Shown piece by piece: positions 44,700 through 56,545 of a stretch of DNA of 64,000 nt. Position numbers and translations under genes: made by a program. How positions within the stretch are numbered: the stretch's first letter is position 1; each line of letters begins with the position of its first letter. The notes under the pieces are model-generated. The model ran no database searches, was not told where the DNA came from, and worked only from the letters and a program-made list of their open reading frames with translations. The stretch lies in contig NC_089587.1 in NCBI RefSeq assembly GCF_019320115.1, positions 102,636,166 through 102,700,165 of the forward strand. Reading direction: 5' to 3'. The DNA comes from Miscanthus floridulus. Lineage: Eukaryota; Streptophyta; Magnoliopsida; Poales; Poaceae.

Positions 44700-45341
44700 C
44701 TTTATGAAATGAAGAAATGACCAAAATAAAAGTTGGAGATCTTGACGAGTTATACAATTTTTATATTCATCACCTTTACAGCTGAAATCATTTAGTGGAT
44801 GAAAATAAGGTTTGAAGTTGCCATTTTCTAAAATTCGAAATTTGAATTATCCAAAATTAGTGACAAAGATAGATGACCAGACTAAAATGATAGAGCATGA
44901 TTTTAGAAAATTTTAGAAAAAAACCATCACATTTGGAGTTAGTATGAGGGAGAAAAACTAGTTACAAGTTTTAGCCACAGATTAAAAAGAGAAATCACAC
45001 TTGTTCATCATTGATCATCATGAACAGTTATGATTTTTCTTTTAAATCTCTGGGTAAAATTTGTAACTAGTCTTTCTCCCTCATACTAACTCTAAATGTG
45101 ATGTTTTTTCCTAAAATTTTCTAAAATCATGCCCTATTAAGTTACTATGTTGATTTGGTCATTCTTTTCATTTGACAAAGTTTGAGCAATTCAAAATTTC
45201 AAATTTAAAAAAATGATAAGTTCTAACAAGATTTTGAAACACCAATGATTTCAGCTGAAAAAGTGATGAATACCAAGTTGTATAACTCATTAAGATCTAA
45301 AACTTTTATTTTGATCATTTCTTCATTTGATAAAGTGATAG
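44700..45341. repeat. Large inverted repeat, arms about 300 bp
   Basis: The left arm (44700-44997) reads GAAGAAATGACCAAAATAAAAG, TCAGCTGAAATCATT-type sequence and GGAGTTAGTATGAGGGAGAAA. The right arm (about 45045-45341) is its complement, with scattered mismatches. The loop is about 45 bp. It lies between TNP2 and the second CACTA-3 gene. Confidence 0.8.
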
Positions 45342-45399
45342 TAAACATTGTTCATAAATTAACATGTCTTTCATATAGTTTATGAAACTATGAGTGACA

Positions 45400-45880
45400 T
45401 GTGGATTTGTGAACAATGTTTACTAATACTTTGTTAAATAAAGAAATGATCAAAATAAAAGTTGTAGATAGTGATGAGTTCAACAACTTTTGTGTTCATG
45501 ACGTTTCTAGTTGAAATCATTTAAGGTTTCAAAATCTTGTTTGAAGTTGTCATTTATTAAAATTTAAAATTTGAACTGTTCAAATTTAGTCAAATGAAAA
45601 GATGATCAAAAAAAGTTGTAGATAGTAATGTGTTCAACAACTTTTATGTTTATGACTTTCTTATTTGAAATCATTTAATGTTTCAAAATCTTGTTTGAAG
45701 TTGCCATTTATTGAAATTAAAAATTTAAACTTTTTAAATTTTGTCAAATGAAAAGATGACCAAAATATAAGTTGTATATCTTGATGAGTTCTACAACTTT
45801 GATGGTTACAAAATATCTATTTGAGGTCATTTAGTGTCCTAAAATTCTATTAGTTGTTTTAGAATTCAAATTTAAAAATT
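45400..45880. repeat. Direct copies of the inverted-repeat module
   Basis: Units beginning AAATGAAAAGATGAYCAAAA and containing AGTTGTAGAT, GAGTTCWACAACTTT and TTTGAAATCATTTA recur at about 45430, 45595 and 45745, decaying to the right. They are homologous to one arm of the 44700-45341 inverted repeat. Confidence 0.7.
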
Positions 45881-46059
45881 TTAAATATTATTTTTGTAAA
45901 GAAGAAAATATAAAATTATATCTATATATAATAAAATTGTTTATATATACATATATTTATATATATAGAATAATAAAAAAAATCTAATATATAAATTTAT
46001 ATTGTGTTCTTTATATATGAATGAATTACAGAATTATTAATTAAAATAAATTGAAAAAT

Positions 46060-46116
46060 ATTTGTAAGGGCGGCTAACTCAGGAGCCGCCCCTACAAATG
46101 CCCTCCACTATATAAG
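46060..46116 (+). promoter_or_regulatory. CACTA-3 internal motif pair and TATA box
   Basis: GGGCGGCTAACTCAGGAGCCGCCCCTAC (a hairpin-forming pair of the subterminal motif, split at 46067-46095) is followed about 15 bp later by TATATAAG at 46109-46116. A second half-motif (GGCGGCTATCTCAGGGGC) lies at 46130. The layout repeats that of the element's own 5' promoter. Confidence 0.65.
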
Positions 46117-46139
46117 CCAGAGCCCGCGGGCGGCTATCT

Positions 46140-47531
46140 CAGGGGCGCTATTCTTCCTTTCACACGCCGTCAGGCTACCGAACTCGCCGCCACCGCCACC
46201 GTGCGTGCTTCCTCTCACCTTCGCTCTGTTCGCCACTAGGACCCACTGTGGAACCCTAGCCGCTGGGACTCGCTGCGGAACCCTAGCCGAGCGATGTCGT
46301 TCCTCCATGGAACCCTAACCGCTGGTACTTGCTTTGACTGCTTCCTCTGTGGTGGCATGCTCCACCGATTCAAGTACGGTGTCCCCATGGCCTCCCTGCT
46401 CCCGCTGCGCCCCTCTCCACATCGCCTCTCTGCTCCCACGCTGTGCCCCTCCGCACGCCGCTGCACACGCCACCGCGTCGACTGAGCCCACCCGACGGCC
46501 GCTCACCCCTACCCATGCCCAAACGTCCACCCGGCTGTTGGGCGAAGGTCCCATGAGCACCCTCCTCTACATTGCCTACTCGCTCCCACCGGGCGCCCCA
46601 CGCTGGCAGGGTCCCTCCGTAGCTCGTCACCCCAAATCTTCTGAAGGTAAATACTTTATCTGAACACTTCTTTTGCGAATGTTATTGAATATTCATACAT
46701 GTAATTGAAATTTATTATATTTTATATGTAGTGTTCCACCAAGGAATTTGTGTGGTTGTGGTGGTATATTTTGCTGTTGCTGGATCCTACCTTGTTTACT
46801 CTTCTTTTTTTCATCTAATGAATATGTATAGAGTTATTGTTCCTTTTTTGGTAGGATCCTGTTAAAATTGGGAAATAATAAAGCATAGTCCTAGCCTCCT
46901 AGGTTTTATCTTGTTGGTGTATCTCATCTAGTTTGGTGTGCACATATGTGAAACAAGCTAACTCTTGAAGTTAGTATAAGAGGTTACACATTAGTTGAGC
47001 CTTGTAAGCCCTTGCAACCTTGTAGGCTGGCCCTTTTTTATTATAAAATGGAAGGATCACTGCTTATGCAATTAAGATAAAACGTTAATTGTACCGGCTA
47101 GGATCAAGCCACAGTTGCAGATGACACAACCTCTTAGACATTCTAAATCATCCTTCACTGGAGTAAGCTTCTGTTCATGATGGAGCCTGGGATTACCAAA
47201 TTAGATTGGACATAAGCATGGGCTTGTTACTAAATTGATATCATAAGACTAGCCTGAATTTTTTCAGTTAACATGGACACTCTATTGAACATAGTAACAG
47301 TTGTATTGTTAACTCCTTTCATTGGAGTAAGCTTTAAGTTTGGCTTGTCTTGTATTGATTTTTAATGGCATAGGATATATTAGCTCAAGTATTAGCTTCT
47401 ATTTGACATGAATAGTAGGAAAATACATGTGGATCTCATGGAAAAATATATGCTATTGCAGATTTCCCACCTACAGACCTTGTTCGAATCATCCTGTATG
47501 AGCAAACGCCATTAAGTGAAACATCCAACAG
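46140..47531 (+). CDS. Candidate spliced gene in CACTA-3 (captured fragment or second element gene)
   Basis: A frame from about 46334 to 46646 ends at donor GAAG/GTAAAT. An acceptor TGCTATTGCAG precedes exon 47462-47531, which joins in phase to give DFPPTDLVRIILYEQTPLSE and then donor CAG/GTAAGC. Exon 1 is C-rich (Pro, Ser, Ala, Arg), exon 2 looks like conserved protein. I do not recognise the source. The CG-rich leader with CCCTAGCCG repeats is host-like, so capture of a gene 5' end is plausible. Later exons were not found. Confidence 0.4.
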
Positions 47532-47589
47532 GTAAGCATCAATCTGATCGTTTACTTCTGCCCTCCACTTTGATTCATAGTGTAAATTG

Positions 47590-48690
47590 TTTCATTTTCA
47601 CTAGCCACCTATTCTTAGGGTAAAGGAAGTGCCTACAAGCATTTGAAGTTTGCTAGACATCTAAAACAATCATAGCAGTTGCCGTTCATAACTAAGAAGT
47701 TATTGGTCTAAGGAACTTGTGAAAGGTAAGATTTATTTAACCAGTTCACATTCATGAATGCCTGATTACCTTGTTCCAAGATTCATGAATGCCTTATTAC
47801 CTTTGCTCAGTTCGCATTCATGAATGCCTGATTATAGCAACTAGGATGCTGGACTTTTCCTCAGGGTAGTTTTGCTATAGACAAATTAGTTGCAACCTCT
47901 TTTGTTGATGATTATATATGTGGCTGGCATGTGAATGACTAGGATTTTTGGCCTTTTCTTAGGTTGGTTTTGCTATAGACAAATTACTTTCCACCTTTTG
48001 TATTACTGGTTGTTAAGAAGATCTTGGTGCCATACTGCCATATGTAGCTATCTGTATTGTTTCTTTGATTCTTTCAATAAAAGCCCTTGTTGGTTATTGG
48101 AGTTTTTCATGGGTGTGTTTCTATAATAAAGTAAAAGCTCTAGATGTTATTGGAGTTTTCCATGGGTATGTTGCTATAAGAAAACTTGGATGCTTGCTTT
48201 ATCTGTGTTGGTGCGTCCTGACTGATAAAGTGATAATGGTTGTTGTGAGTGGCTCCAAGATTGCCAACAAGGGTGGTAGCCCCTTTCCTAGGTTTGTTTT
48301 GCTATAGACAAGTTAGCTTTATATTTGATGCCTTGGTGCTTATCTGTGGTGATGCTAATGCAATCAACTCTACTCATAAACTGCATGTTGGTTCAGTGCA
48401 ACATATGTTCCCACAGTTGCATACATATATTGATATATCTTTTGGATCCGAACTCATAAACTGCATACTTGACCTATACTTGTATGACTTGCGCTGCGCT
48501 CATCCAGTTGCCCTGCTGTGCCTCAAGAAACAGAGTTAGTATACTACTCCACAAAGGAATGGTGGAATACGATACCTTCTCTTTATTATCCCTCTCCTTT
48601 ACTCGTTTCATCTTCCGCAGCGCTGATGATTGTCGTGCCATATTGGTCATCGTCGCGCCGGTGAGTTAGTATACTACTCCATATTGGTCA
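47590..48690 (+). other. Intron-like region with short direct repeats
   Basis: TTTTGCTATAGACAAATTAG recurs at about 47870, 47970 and 48300. CATTCATGAATGCCTGATTA recurs at about 47750-47840. T-rich overall. No exon is convincing. Confidence 0.5.
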
Positions 48691-48818
48691 TCTTCCGCAG
48701 CGCCGATTATTATCCCTATAAATACATGATTTGTAGCCACGATTTGATATGGACGGCTGGCCAAACCGCCCCTATAAATCATCTAGAGCCGTCCCTACAA
48801 AAGGTTTATGTAGTAGTG
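48691..48818 (+). repeat. CACTA-3 3' subterminal motifs and terminus
   Basis: CCTATAAATACATG, ACGGCTGGCCAAACCGCCCCTATAAATCA and AGCCGTCCCTACAAAAGG lead to the terminal TGTAGTAGTG. Followed by the ACT duplication. Confidence 0.85.
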
Positions 48819-48821
48819 ACT

Positions 48822-50264
48822 GTAGCTAGGTTCATAGTTTGAGATTTACCGGCAAGTGTAGAAGTATGGGAAATACTCACGGAAACAGCTGACAATCTGT
48901 CAGAGCTATTGTCTGCAAAAACAAACTGTCTCAGTGTTCAGTTAGAGGGAAAGCAGTTTTTTCCCCAGGGTGGCCCATGTAAGACGGAAAAAAATAGAAA
49001 CTTCGTATAGACGTGGATGCTAGGTCTGAGTTCACCATGGTATGGCCATCTATAGTTGTCCAATCTCAGGCAGTCATAAAAGAATCCATCAAATAACAAA
49101 TCATTGTGGAGTCCATAACAAACAAAAGAATGTTAAATGCAGAGGCAGAGCACTGAACCAACCAGGGAAAGGGTTGGGGATAAAGATGGCCAATAGGTAA
49201 TAGAATAGCAAATCAGTAATGTACAAAGAATAGTAATTTCGTAACTGTAGCAACCTAAAAGCGCTCTGTGGTTCACGCAAAACAGTTGACCAATTTGTAG
49301 GGAAGGCCATTCTCTTAATGTTGGTAGGAAGAATAAGCATTCGTTAATCTCAGTGAATAGTGTGAAAATCATCTATCTATACATATATATGGGGATACCA
49401 TGGCTAGGTAGGATGCTAGATTTCTTTTAATACCTTTATTTTGTAAATATTTCAGATGCATTGAGAAAATATGATTCTGCGATGAAATGTCCCATAAGCT
49501 AAATAATATGTGATGGTTCCAGGAACCACATATGAAAAGAACTGCCACAATTTGAATATAGTACTGTAGGGAACTGCTGCGAAACCCTATATAACAATTT
49601 CAATATACTGTCAATGTTAGGTGTGGAGATGATCAATATAAAATTATAAATTGAAAGGATTAGCCCTTTCAGTGTTCTCGGGCTACCTTAGATGTACATG
49701 TAGAGTAATTAAAATACTAATTTACGTTTTTGCATTATTTATTGCATTCCTTCATTCCTTGGTGTGTACTTTACCTTTCTATTCTACATTTTTAAGTTAG
49801 TCGATCGGATTAGAACATAGGGTGCATACGTTCCTATTCTAATTCCTAGGCCTACTAGTTTCTTTTAGCAGTGGTGAGTGAGACTATATTGTGCACGTGT
49901 TGTGGTTCCTTTCCATCTAGCTGTTGCCGACATTTGCTTTAGATGTTTCGGTTGTTCCTTAGACTCGATGTCTCTACCGTTGTTGCTTGACTTTTTGGGG
50001 TTATTTTTGTTTGTTATACTGCTTAAACTAGGCTCATTTTTAGTGTAATCGGCAGCTCCCACACCTGAGTCATTTGGAATTTAGTAAGAGTAAATTGCAT
50101 TGGAGTTCAACAACTATACGGGTGGGTGCAAATCTCCCCCAACAACTTTTAATCTGCTCTATCGGGAACAAGAACTTGTCATCTTGGTGCATAGATGGTC
50201 CAAAAACCAATCTTTCGTGTAGTTAGCAGTTTAGGCTACGATCGGACTCGTATTTGTCACGTAT
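48822..50264. other. Unassigned interval between CACTA-3 and CACTA-2
   Basis: No gene, LTR or array is recognised. 50080-50210 (GTAAATTGCATTGGAGTTC...) resembles a dispersed grass repeat. 49860-50060 is T-rich and could be a LINE tail; neither is firm. Confidence 0.4.
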
Positions 50265-50750
50265 CACTACCCTAGATCTTAACATCATTGTCGGTTCAAA
50301 AACCCCCTTCACTGCCGGATTTTGAACCGACAGTGGCATACCGACAGTGATGGGGTTGACATCACTGCCGGTTCCTAAAAACCGACACTGATCTACAGGC
50401 AACAGTGTCGGTTCCTGGCTCCACCCGGCAGTGTCCAGTTGAACAACACTGCTAGTTTGTAGACCCAACCGACAGTAATGTTTGCTTCAAGAGTGCCGGT
50501 TCTTGGCTCAAGCCGGCAGTATTGAGTAAGCTATCACTCTTGACTCATAGCTCAAACCGGTTGTATTGGTTGAGCCATCACGGCCGGCTGGTAGCTCAAA
50601 TCGACAGTGTTGTCTTCAGCAACACTGCTAGTTTGTATTTCAAGCCGATAGTGATGGCTCAACCAACACTGTCGGCTCGTGCCATGAACCGGCAATGCCC
50701 TCTTTACCATCACTGCCGGTTTTATGCTAGCCGGCAGTGATCTCCTTTTC
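50265..50750 (-). repeat. 3' terminal repeat and subterminal array of CACTA-2
   Basis: CACTACCCTAGAT terminus, then about ten CACTG(C/T)CGGTT/complement motifs to 50745. Homologous to 28690-29168. TAT precedes the terminus (50262-50264), a possible 3-bp target duplication that cannot be verified. Confidence 0.88.
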
Positions 50751-50899
50751 GCATTTTACTGTTTTATAATTTATTTTATTTTATTGGTGGAATCAGGTTT
50801 CGCTTTATATTCGCTACGTAGACGACAAGTCCTTCAACATTAAACATTACAAATGTTACGGTTACAGTTCAAATGTACTTATGAAGCTCTCGATCCCTT

Positions 50900-52320
50900 G
50901 AAATAAAAAAGAAATTATAATAGTCTAGTGAGCCGCTCTGGCCCATACTGCACCTTGTACTTCACGAACTGTGCAATGGAGAATGTTCCTTTTTTTCCAA
51001 GCACTCCATTATGATGAAGGCTGCTAGCACCGATGACAGTGCTATGACCTCCATTTCTAACAACCTATTGTGTTTAAATTTCTTGCGCTGTCATTCAAAA
51101 AACCGATTTTGAAAGGTAGAAATGTTAGAGAAATAAGTAGATCATTTTGTTGAATTAACAGATATAAATGAAATAGGGATTATACACACCAAAGCATCTG
51201 CTGCCTTCGATTTTACGCCGAGGTAGCGAAGCATTGCCCACATTACGTAGAACCCATATTCATTGTTTCCCGCCGGCTGGTCTAGGGTCTCCAATTACAT
51301 TGGTGCAACATGGAATGGGACCTTGGTCCCACCGACCATTCTTGCTTAGACACTGTGCCACATTATAAAGTGTGAAAAAGGGGCAACATTAGAATATGCT
51401 ATGTGCGATTAGAAAATAATATGTTATTAGGTTCACTTACACATTAAGCACTTTGACTAGGGGATCGAGCAAAGAAAGTGGTTTTTTCTTCGAGTCCCAC
51501 ACCTTGATACGATTTCTTTTAATATCGACAACAATGAAGACGAAAAAGTTGTTGCAATCACAAAACCCTAGTTAACGAATAATCATAACTACAAAAAAAC
51601 AAGCATAAAAATACGAGCAGAGAACACATACTCGCAGTTGTAGGCTAGAAGTATTTTTGTTTTATTACTCATCTTGAAATTTTCAAAAATGGCAGTCAGT
51701 GTCTCCGTCAGATCTTCCACTTTATTTCCATGCATGCCTCTGCATGTTCTCTCGTTGACTAGCTTAGGGTCCAGGAAAGACACATGAGCGTACTTTGTTT
51801 TGAAGCAATATTTTGCTACACACCTACATAATTCATGGAAAATGTGCAGTCATTAACTATTTGTGTATCGAGAGAGTAGTTAATTATAATATCGTGTGAG
51901 TAGGGTACTTACATAGTCCACAGCATCAACATTTGTGTATCGAGATCGCGTCTCTAGAATAGTGGAAACAAGTGATCCCAACCGACAAAGTGCTTCTCTT
52001 CATTAGGATAATGGAAAACATGCGGTGGGCGGATAATATATTCAAAACCCGCCTTCCCCGTCTCAAGTGCTTGGGCCATATAATAATCATGCAAGTCACA
52101 CATATATGTTGTCAAATTTTTATACTCCTTCTCATCCACAAAGAAATTGGCTCTTTGAAACTGCATTGTCGGTCTTGCCATCTCATATAGTAAATCATAA
52201 TAGATGTTCGCGGTATCATCCCTAGTTAATCTGGGGTTGTCTTCGACAATCTTGTTTATCTTTCTTTGATTTTCATGGTGTATTTCTTCGACTCTTAATT
52301 GATTGTGCTTCATCTTTGTT
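50900..52320 (-). pseudogene. CACTA-2 module C: C48 (Ulp1-like) protease, catalytic residues lost
   Basis: In order on the minus strand: VEDNPRLTRDDTANIYYDL, KEYKNLTTYMCDLHDYYMAQ, FHYPNEEKHFVGWDHLF, FLDPKLVNERTCRGMHG, ILLAYNCEY, then FFVFIVVDI...VWDSKKKP, and QPAGNNEYGFYVMWAM. Compared with CACTA-1 the catalytic His is Phe (TTT), the Asp is kept, and the active-site Cys is Tyr (TAT, complement of 51256-51258). One intron acceptor also reads AA in place of AG. The proteolytic function is gone while the fold-defining sequence remains. Confidence 0.8.
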
Positions 52321-52499
52321 TTCCTATTGATTTCGGACTACACCCTCCACTTAGGCAGTGAGGCAAATAGATTCTAGAATCTAACTTTGTCTTTCTTGGA
52401 GGCTACTTCTGGCTTTTGTTGGTTCATCAAGTTTGTAACACTGCCACTCATCATCCTTTCCTTTTTTTTGGTGGTCCACTTTGGGAGCATTAGCGACCG

Positions 52500-53478
52500 A
52501 ATCTGAGGACCTTTTCTATGACTGCGAGGATGCCTTAGATCTTGTTTTGGGCTGTTGTGGAGGAGGATGATGAGAATTATGTTTTCTCAAGGGTGATAAA
52601 GAGGGAGGAGGAGGAGAAGGTGTCTTCTCTTTTGTTGGGGCTGATGAAGATGGAGGACAAGAAGGAAGAGAAGGAGACTTTTGTCTTCTTGGGGGTGATG
52701 GCAAGGAACCAGGGAAGGTAGTGTGATCTCCTCTGTTGGGAGATGATGAGTGATCATCTCTGGACGGTGAAGATTCATCGTCGTCCTCATCATCATCCGA
52801 AGACAACTGGTGATCAAGCTTAATGAAGTGCTTGCGCTAGGCCACATGAGCACCCTTGCTCTGAAGAAGGCGTTGCATGTCTTCTTGTGCAGAGTAATCA
52901 ATGTGCATCTTGTTATACTTCTTATCAAGTATAGTATCAATGATGACATGGGCATACCCTATTGGAATTGGGCGGTCATTAATGGTCCCGTCTCTCATAG
53001 GCCAAGCCTGGCCAACTGCCACCTTGTCAGTTGTCCATTGCGGACAGATGTATAGCCTGACATTGATGGGTTCAGTGATGCTATCCACTGGATGAAGCGC
53101 ATTCGCCTCTACATCATTGAGCGAGGTCTATCCACAGCTACTGTGACCCCTAAACTATGGGCTAAAGCTAGTCGGAATAGGTTCTTGTGGTACTACTCCT
53201 GATCCCATGGACGCCATAAGTACATTGACTTTTTCTTGAACCCTCTCATCAACCTGTTTTTTAAATTTGTCTTCCATCTCTTTCAGAACCCTCATATACT
53301 CTACCTCTTGTGCCGCTCTACCCCTTGAGCAGCTCTGATAAGTGGAAGATTCTTCCTCGAATGCTATTTTCCAAGGAACAAGACCAGCTCCTCTAGTGCG
53401 ACTAGGGTGCTCCTTGTTTTCGAGTGCTTGGGTGAGCACATCATACTCCCTATTAGTACTGTGGGTCCCTTTCCTCAC
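52500..53478 (-). pseudogene. CACTA-2 module C: linker and coiled region
   Basis: 53155-53478 encodes KEHPSRTRGAGLVPWKIAF followed by a charged helix (YMRVLKEMEDKFKKQVDE). 52837-53088 encodes DSITEPINVRLYICPQ and an IPIGYAHVIIDTILDKKYN stretch. 52516-52806 is Asp/Ser/Pro-rich. It is uninterrupted where CACTA-1 holds the Gypsy element, which proves that insertion came after the two copies separated or hit only one. Confidence 0.78.
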
Positions 53479-53499
53479 CTCATCATTTACCTCAGAGAT

Positions 53500-54330
53500 C
53501 CTCTAGACGAGACTACTCATGGCTGGATTTGTGGAGCTCAAGCTCCCATCCGAGCCATGGTGTACCCCCCTCGTTATACAGAAATATATTGATCTAGGCT
53601 CCCAATTGGCAGTCTCAAGCTCAACGCCAAGGCGTTCCACCTCCTCAAGTTCCCTTTCAAATGCATCCATCTTACTGGTGTAGCCACGAGACCAAGTTTG
53701 TGAGGATTCATCACTTTAAGCAAGTTCTCCTTATTCTTCCTGCTTAGTTTTAAGTACTCCTCGGATTGCCTATATTGCTTGAATTCCTGCCAGAAGTCCT
53801 TCTGCTTGGCGTACTGTTGACCATCCCAATTTGGCTCTTTATCCTTGAGGATAAATTTATTGTACAATATCCCCTTGAAAGTCTTAAAGCATGTCCCCAT
53901 GATTTCTTTTGCTTTTTTCTTGACTTGCTCCTTATCAAAGTCCTATGGGAAAGTGAAATACTGTGGGATCCATTTCTCCCATATGTCATCCTTCTTACTT
54001 TCAGGAACCCTCCATAGGTTATCATCTTTCTCAATCCACTTCCTATACTTAATCGGGATATAGTCCCTTACAAGTGCCTCGATGATAGTCTTGTATTTGG
54101 CCGTAGCTTTTTTAGGTGCGAGCGGCTCCCCGACTTGGTCAAACTCAGTGATGTGCTAGTGTGCATTCCTACCAGTAGGAAGTTGTGACATGCCTCGCTT
54201 GGTTCTGGTCTTACTGCTACCTAAACCATCTGGCTGCTCGGTCGACTGAACCTCCTGCTGGAGACACCAAGTAAGCTAATAGACTCTCAATTAATTAGCA
54301 TGTGTGGCTACCTAGTCACATGATACCTAA
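53500..54330 (-). pseudogene. CACTA-2 module C: Transposase_24 domain
   Basis: Minus-strand conceptual protein: KYKTIIEALVRDYIPIKYRKWI, MGTCFKTFKGILYNKFILK, YLKLSRKNKENLLKVMNPHKLG, the Ptta/En/Spm core. A frameshift after HKLG and further stops. Same domain and position as 12922-13818. Confidence 0.82.
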
Positions 54331-54755
54331 GTTACCTAGTCATCTTGGTCATATTGATCTAGCTCGAGAAGAGTGGTAGGGGTCCATGGTACCTCATTCT
54401 CACTGTCCTGATTGTTACAGCTACCATTTGTTGGATCATGCGGCTCTCCCATCCCACCGATATCAGCCGCTTCTTGTTGCCTATTAGTTCTTGGACGATG
54501 GGTTAACGGGCCACGATGAGTCATGACTGTGACATGATCATGGTTAGTTTTGGCTACGTACAACTACTAGTTGTATTTGTGCATATATATATTACCCAAC
54601 TAATAGAGATTTAATGCAAAGTCTAATAACAAGTCCACATACAGTTCACGTACAACAAATGCATTGTTTGATTGGCTTCATACAACAAAGTCCACCTACT
54701 GTTCTATGAAAGAAAGCCTACATCAACTTCCAAATAAGAAAATCAATGACCATAG
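54331..54755 (-). other. Module C upstream exon remnant and intron (CACTA-2)
   Basis: 54340-54560 may hold an exon (ENEVPWTPTTLLELDQYDQDD type acidic frame) with AG/GT borders; the rest is AT-rich. No nested element until the LTR at 54756. Confidence 0.4.
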
Positions 54756-55176
54756 TGTGGGGGTATGGCCCCCGGTATCCACATGACAAGACATGGGCCG
54801 CACCATCAGAGGTGGCCCAGCCTATGAGATCAAGACATGCACGGCGCTGCTCGGCGTGCACCGCAAGATATTATATAGTACCAAATAGGATACTTTCCTT
54901 GTAACCCTACCCCTCCAGAGTATATAAGGAGAGGTAGGGGTCCCCTAGCGGACAAGATATATCAGGATACATACATCTGCATACACGCGATATCATACGA
55001 TGGCTAATACAAACCAACAGACCACAAGAGTAGGGTATTACATCATACTAACGGCCTGAACCTATCTAACTCGTGTGTCTCTATTGCCTTCTTGTTCTTG
55101 ATCACATGTTTCTCTGCAGATCAATCTACCTTTGTGGGATACCCCTTGGAGGACTGTCGACGATATTCTATCGACA
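54756..55176 (+). mobile_element. Solo LTR, 421 bp, Gypsy-type, TSD CATAG
   Basis: Starts TGTGGGGGTATGGCCCC and ends TATTCTATCGACA, with CATAG at 54751-54755 and 55177-55181. A TATATAAGGAG TATA box at about 54918 fits plus orientation. Not homologous to the 13819 LTR except for the shared TCGACA end. No partner LTR. Confidence 0.9.
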
Positions 55177-55181
55177 CATAG

Positions 55182-56545
55182 CCATAAATAAAAGCATAGC
55201 ATCTTTCCAAGACCAAGGAGCAATTCTCCTAATCTTCATATCTCTGGAGGGTGGCTCCTCTTCATTCTCCAGTGCTGGTGGATGTCCATGGTTTGCACTC
55301 ATTGGACCAAAGTAGGCCCTCAAAGCTTCAGCTTCTATGTTGTATTTGTTTAACAATTACCTAGGTATTGATTGACTTGAGCATAGTAATCTTCCTAGGT
55401 CAGGCAGATCCCAGGCACCCGACCAACATGCACTACACACCATGCCATGGTTGCCTATACATTTAACCAAAATAGGTTGATAGTGCTATGTCATTCAAAC
55501 ATGTTGTAGACCAAGCAAACTAAGTTTAGTGTATCGAGCAAAGTTGTAGACTATATTCAAATATTCAAACTTCAATTTCCAACACAACTAAATCATAAAT
55601 TTCAACATCTAACTCATTTCAATGTATGTTTGAGCACTAGTATATATTCAACCATGCTTCAAATGACCATAGTGTTTTAAGCTCATTTGTTTGCCATAGA
55701 TCAAAGAACATTTGCTACTAAGGAAATTTAAAGTGTTTCTACACAAAATCTAGAGAAAATGGGATAAACAGGCTGCTGTCATCCTCACGGGCATTTCAAC
55801 AAACATCTAAGGGGCAGTGTCGGACACACTCACTATGGGGGGAAGTAGCAGCTCTCTACGTGCTCCTGAGGGCCTTAGTCTTGGGAGATGCAGGCATGGC
55901 GGTGGGGGCATGGCCTGCGTCGTTGAGTACCATGGGGTGGACGAGAAAGACAAGGGCGGGGATGGTGCTTTGTTGGCATCGAGGAAGAAGAGGGTGCTGA
56001 CATGGCAGGGACAACGTTGGGCATTGAGGAAGAGGATGGCACGACGACTGTGGATGGTGGCATGGGTGGCAGTGGATCTCCATCAGTGTGGAGGAAGATG
56101 ACGGCGTGGGTGTGGCTAGGATGGCAGCGATGGTTAGCGGCAATCTGTCGAACACCTAAGGGGCGTAGTGAGGGAAGCGCTCAAGCTATCGGTTGAGGAC
56201 GCAGCTGTCCGCATGCTCCTTCAAATCCACACTATTTTAGGAGTTGCCGACGTCATGGTGGGAGGGGTCATGGAGGATCGGGGGTGGGGGACGCCGGCAT
56301 GGAGGACCGTGGGGTGGGGGACGCTAGGGTGGAGGATGACGTCATGCGTCTTCCTCGCTACCATGGGCCGCACGGGGATGTGTGGACGTCGACATTGAAG
56401 AAGAGGAGGGTGCTCAGGTTGCAGACGGTGGCATAGGGGTGGCGAATGACGGCGCGAGGGGGGGGGGAGTTCTCCATTGGCTTGGGGGAAGTGGATGACA
56501 CGGGGTTCAAATGACTTAGAAAAATTTCAGCCCGCGCCATTGGGC
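55182..56545 (-). other. Module C intron and leader (CACTA-2)
   Basis: 55182-55810 is AT-rich without signals. 55811-56480 is GC-rich with short tandem units (GTGGGGGACGC, ATGGAGGA). It corresponds to the C-rich leader of CACTA-1 at 11870-12060. Multiple short frames on both strands show no domain. Confidence 0.45.

Larger units (their letters stand above)
36593..48818 (+). mobile_element. CACTA-3: complete CACTA element of a second family, 12.2 kb
   Basis: Begins CGCTACTAAAAAAA (one base from CACTACTA) and ends TGTAGTAGTG. ACT is duplicated at 36590-36592 and 48819-48821, the 3-bp size expected for CACTA. Subterminal motifs are GTAGGGRCGGCTC and complements (36630-36845 and 48740-48800), different from CACTA-1/2. 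It contains a TNP2 pseudogene (37609-44474) split by a solo LTR, an AT-rich block with a large inverted repeat, and a promoter plus spliced candidate gene at 46109-47531. Confidence 0.92.

Noticed and set aside
46108..46630. Minus-strand Gly/Arg-rich frames in CACTA-3
   Set aside because: Shadows of a C-rich leader and exon on the plus strand; no splice or start context.
13819..55176. The Gypsy LTR at 13819 and the solo LTR at 54756 as one family
   Set aside because: They share only a TCGACA end and TG start; the interiors do not align by eye.
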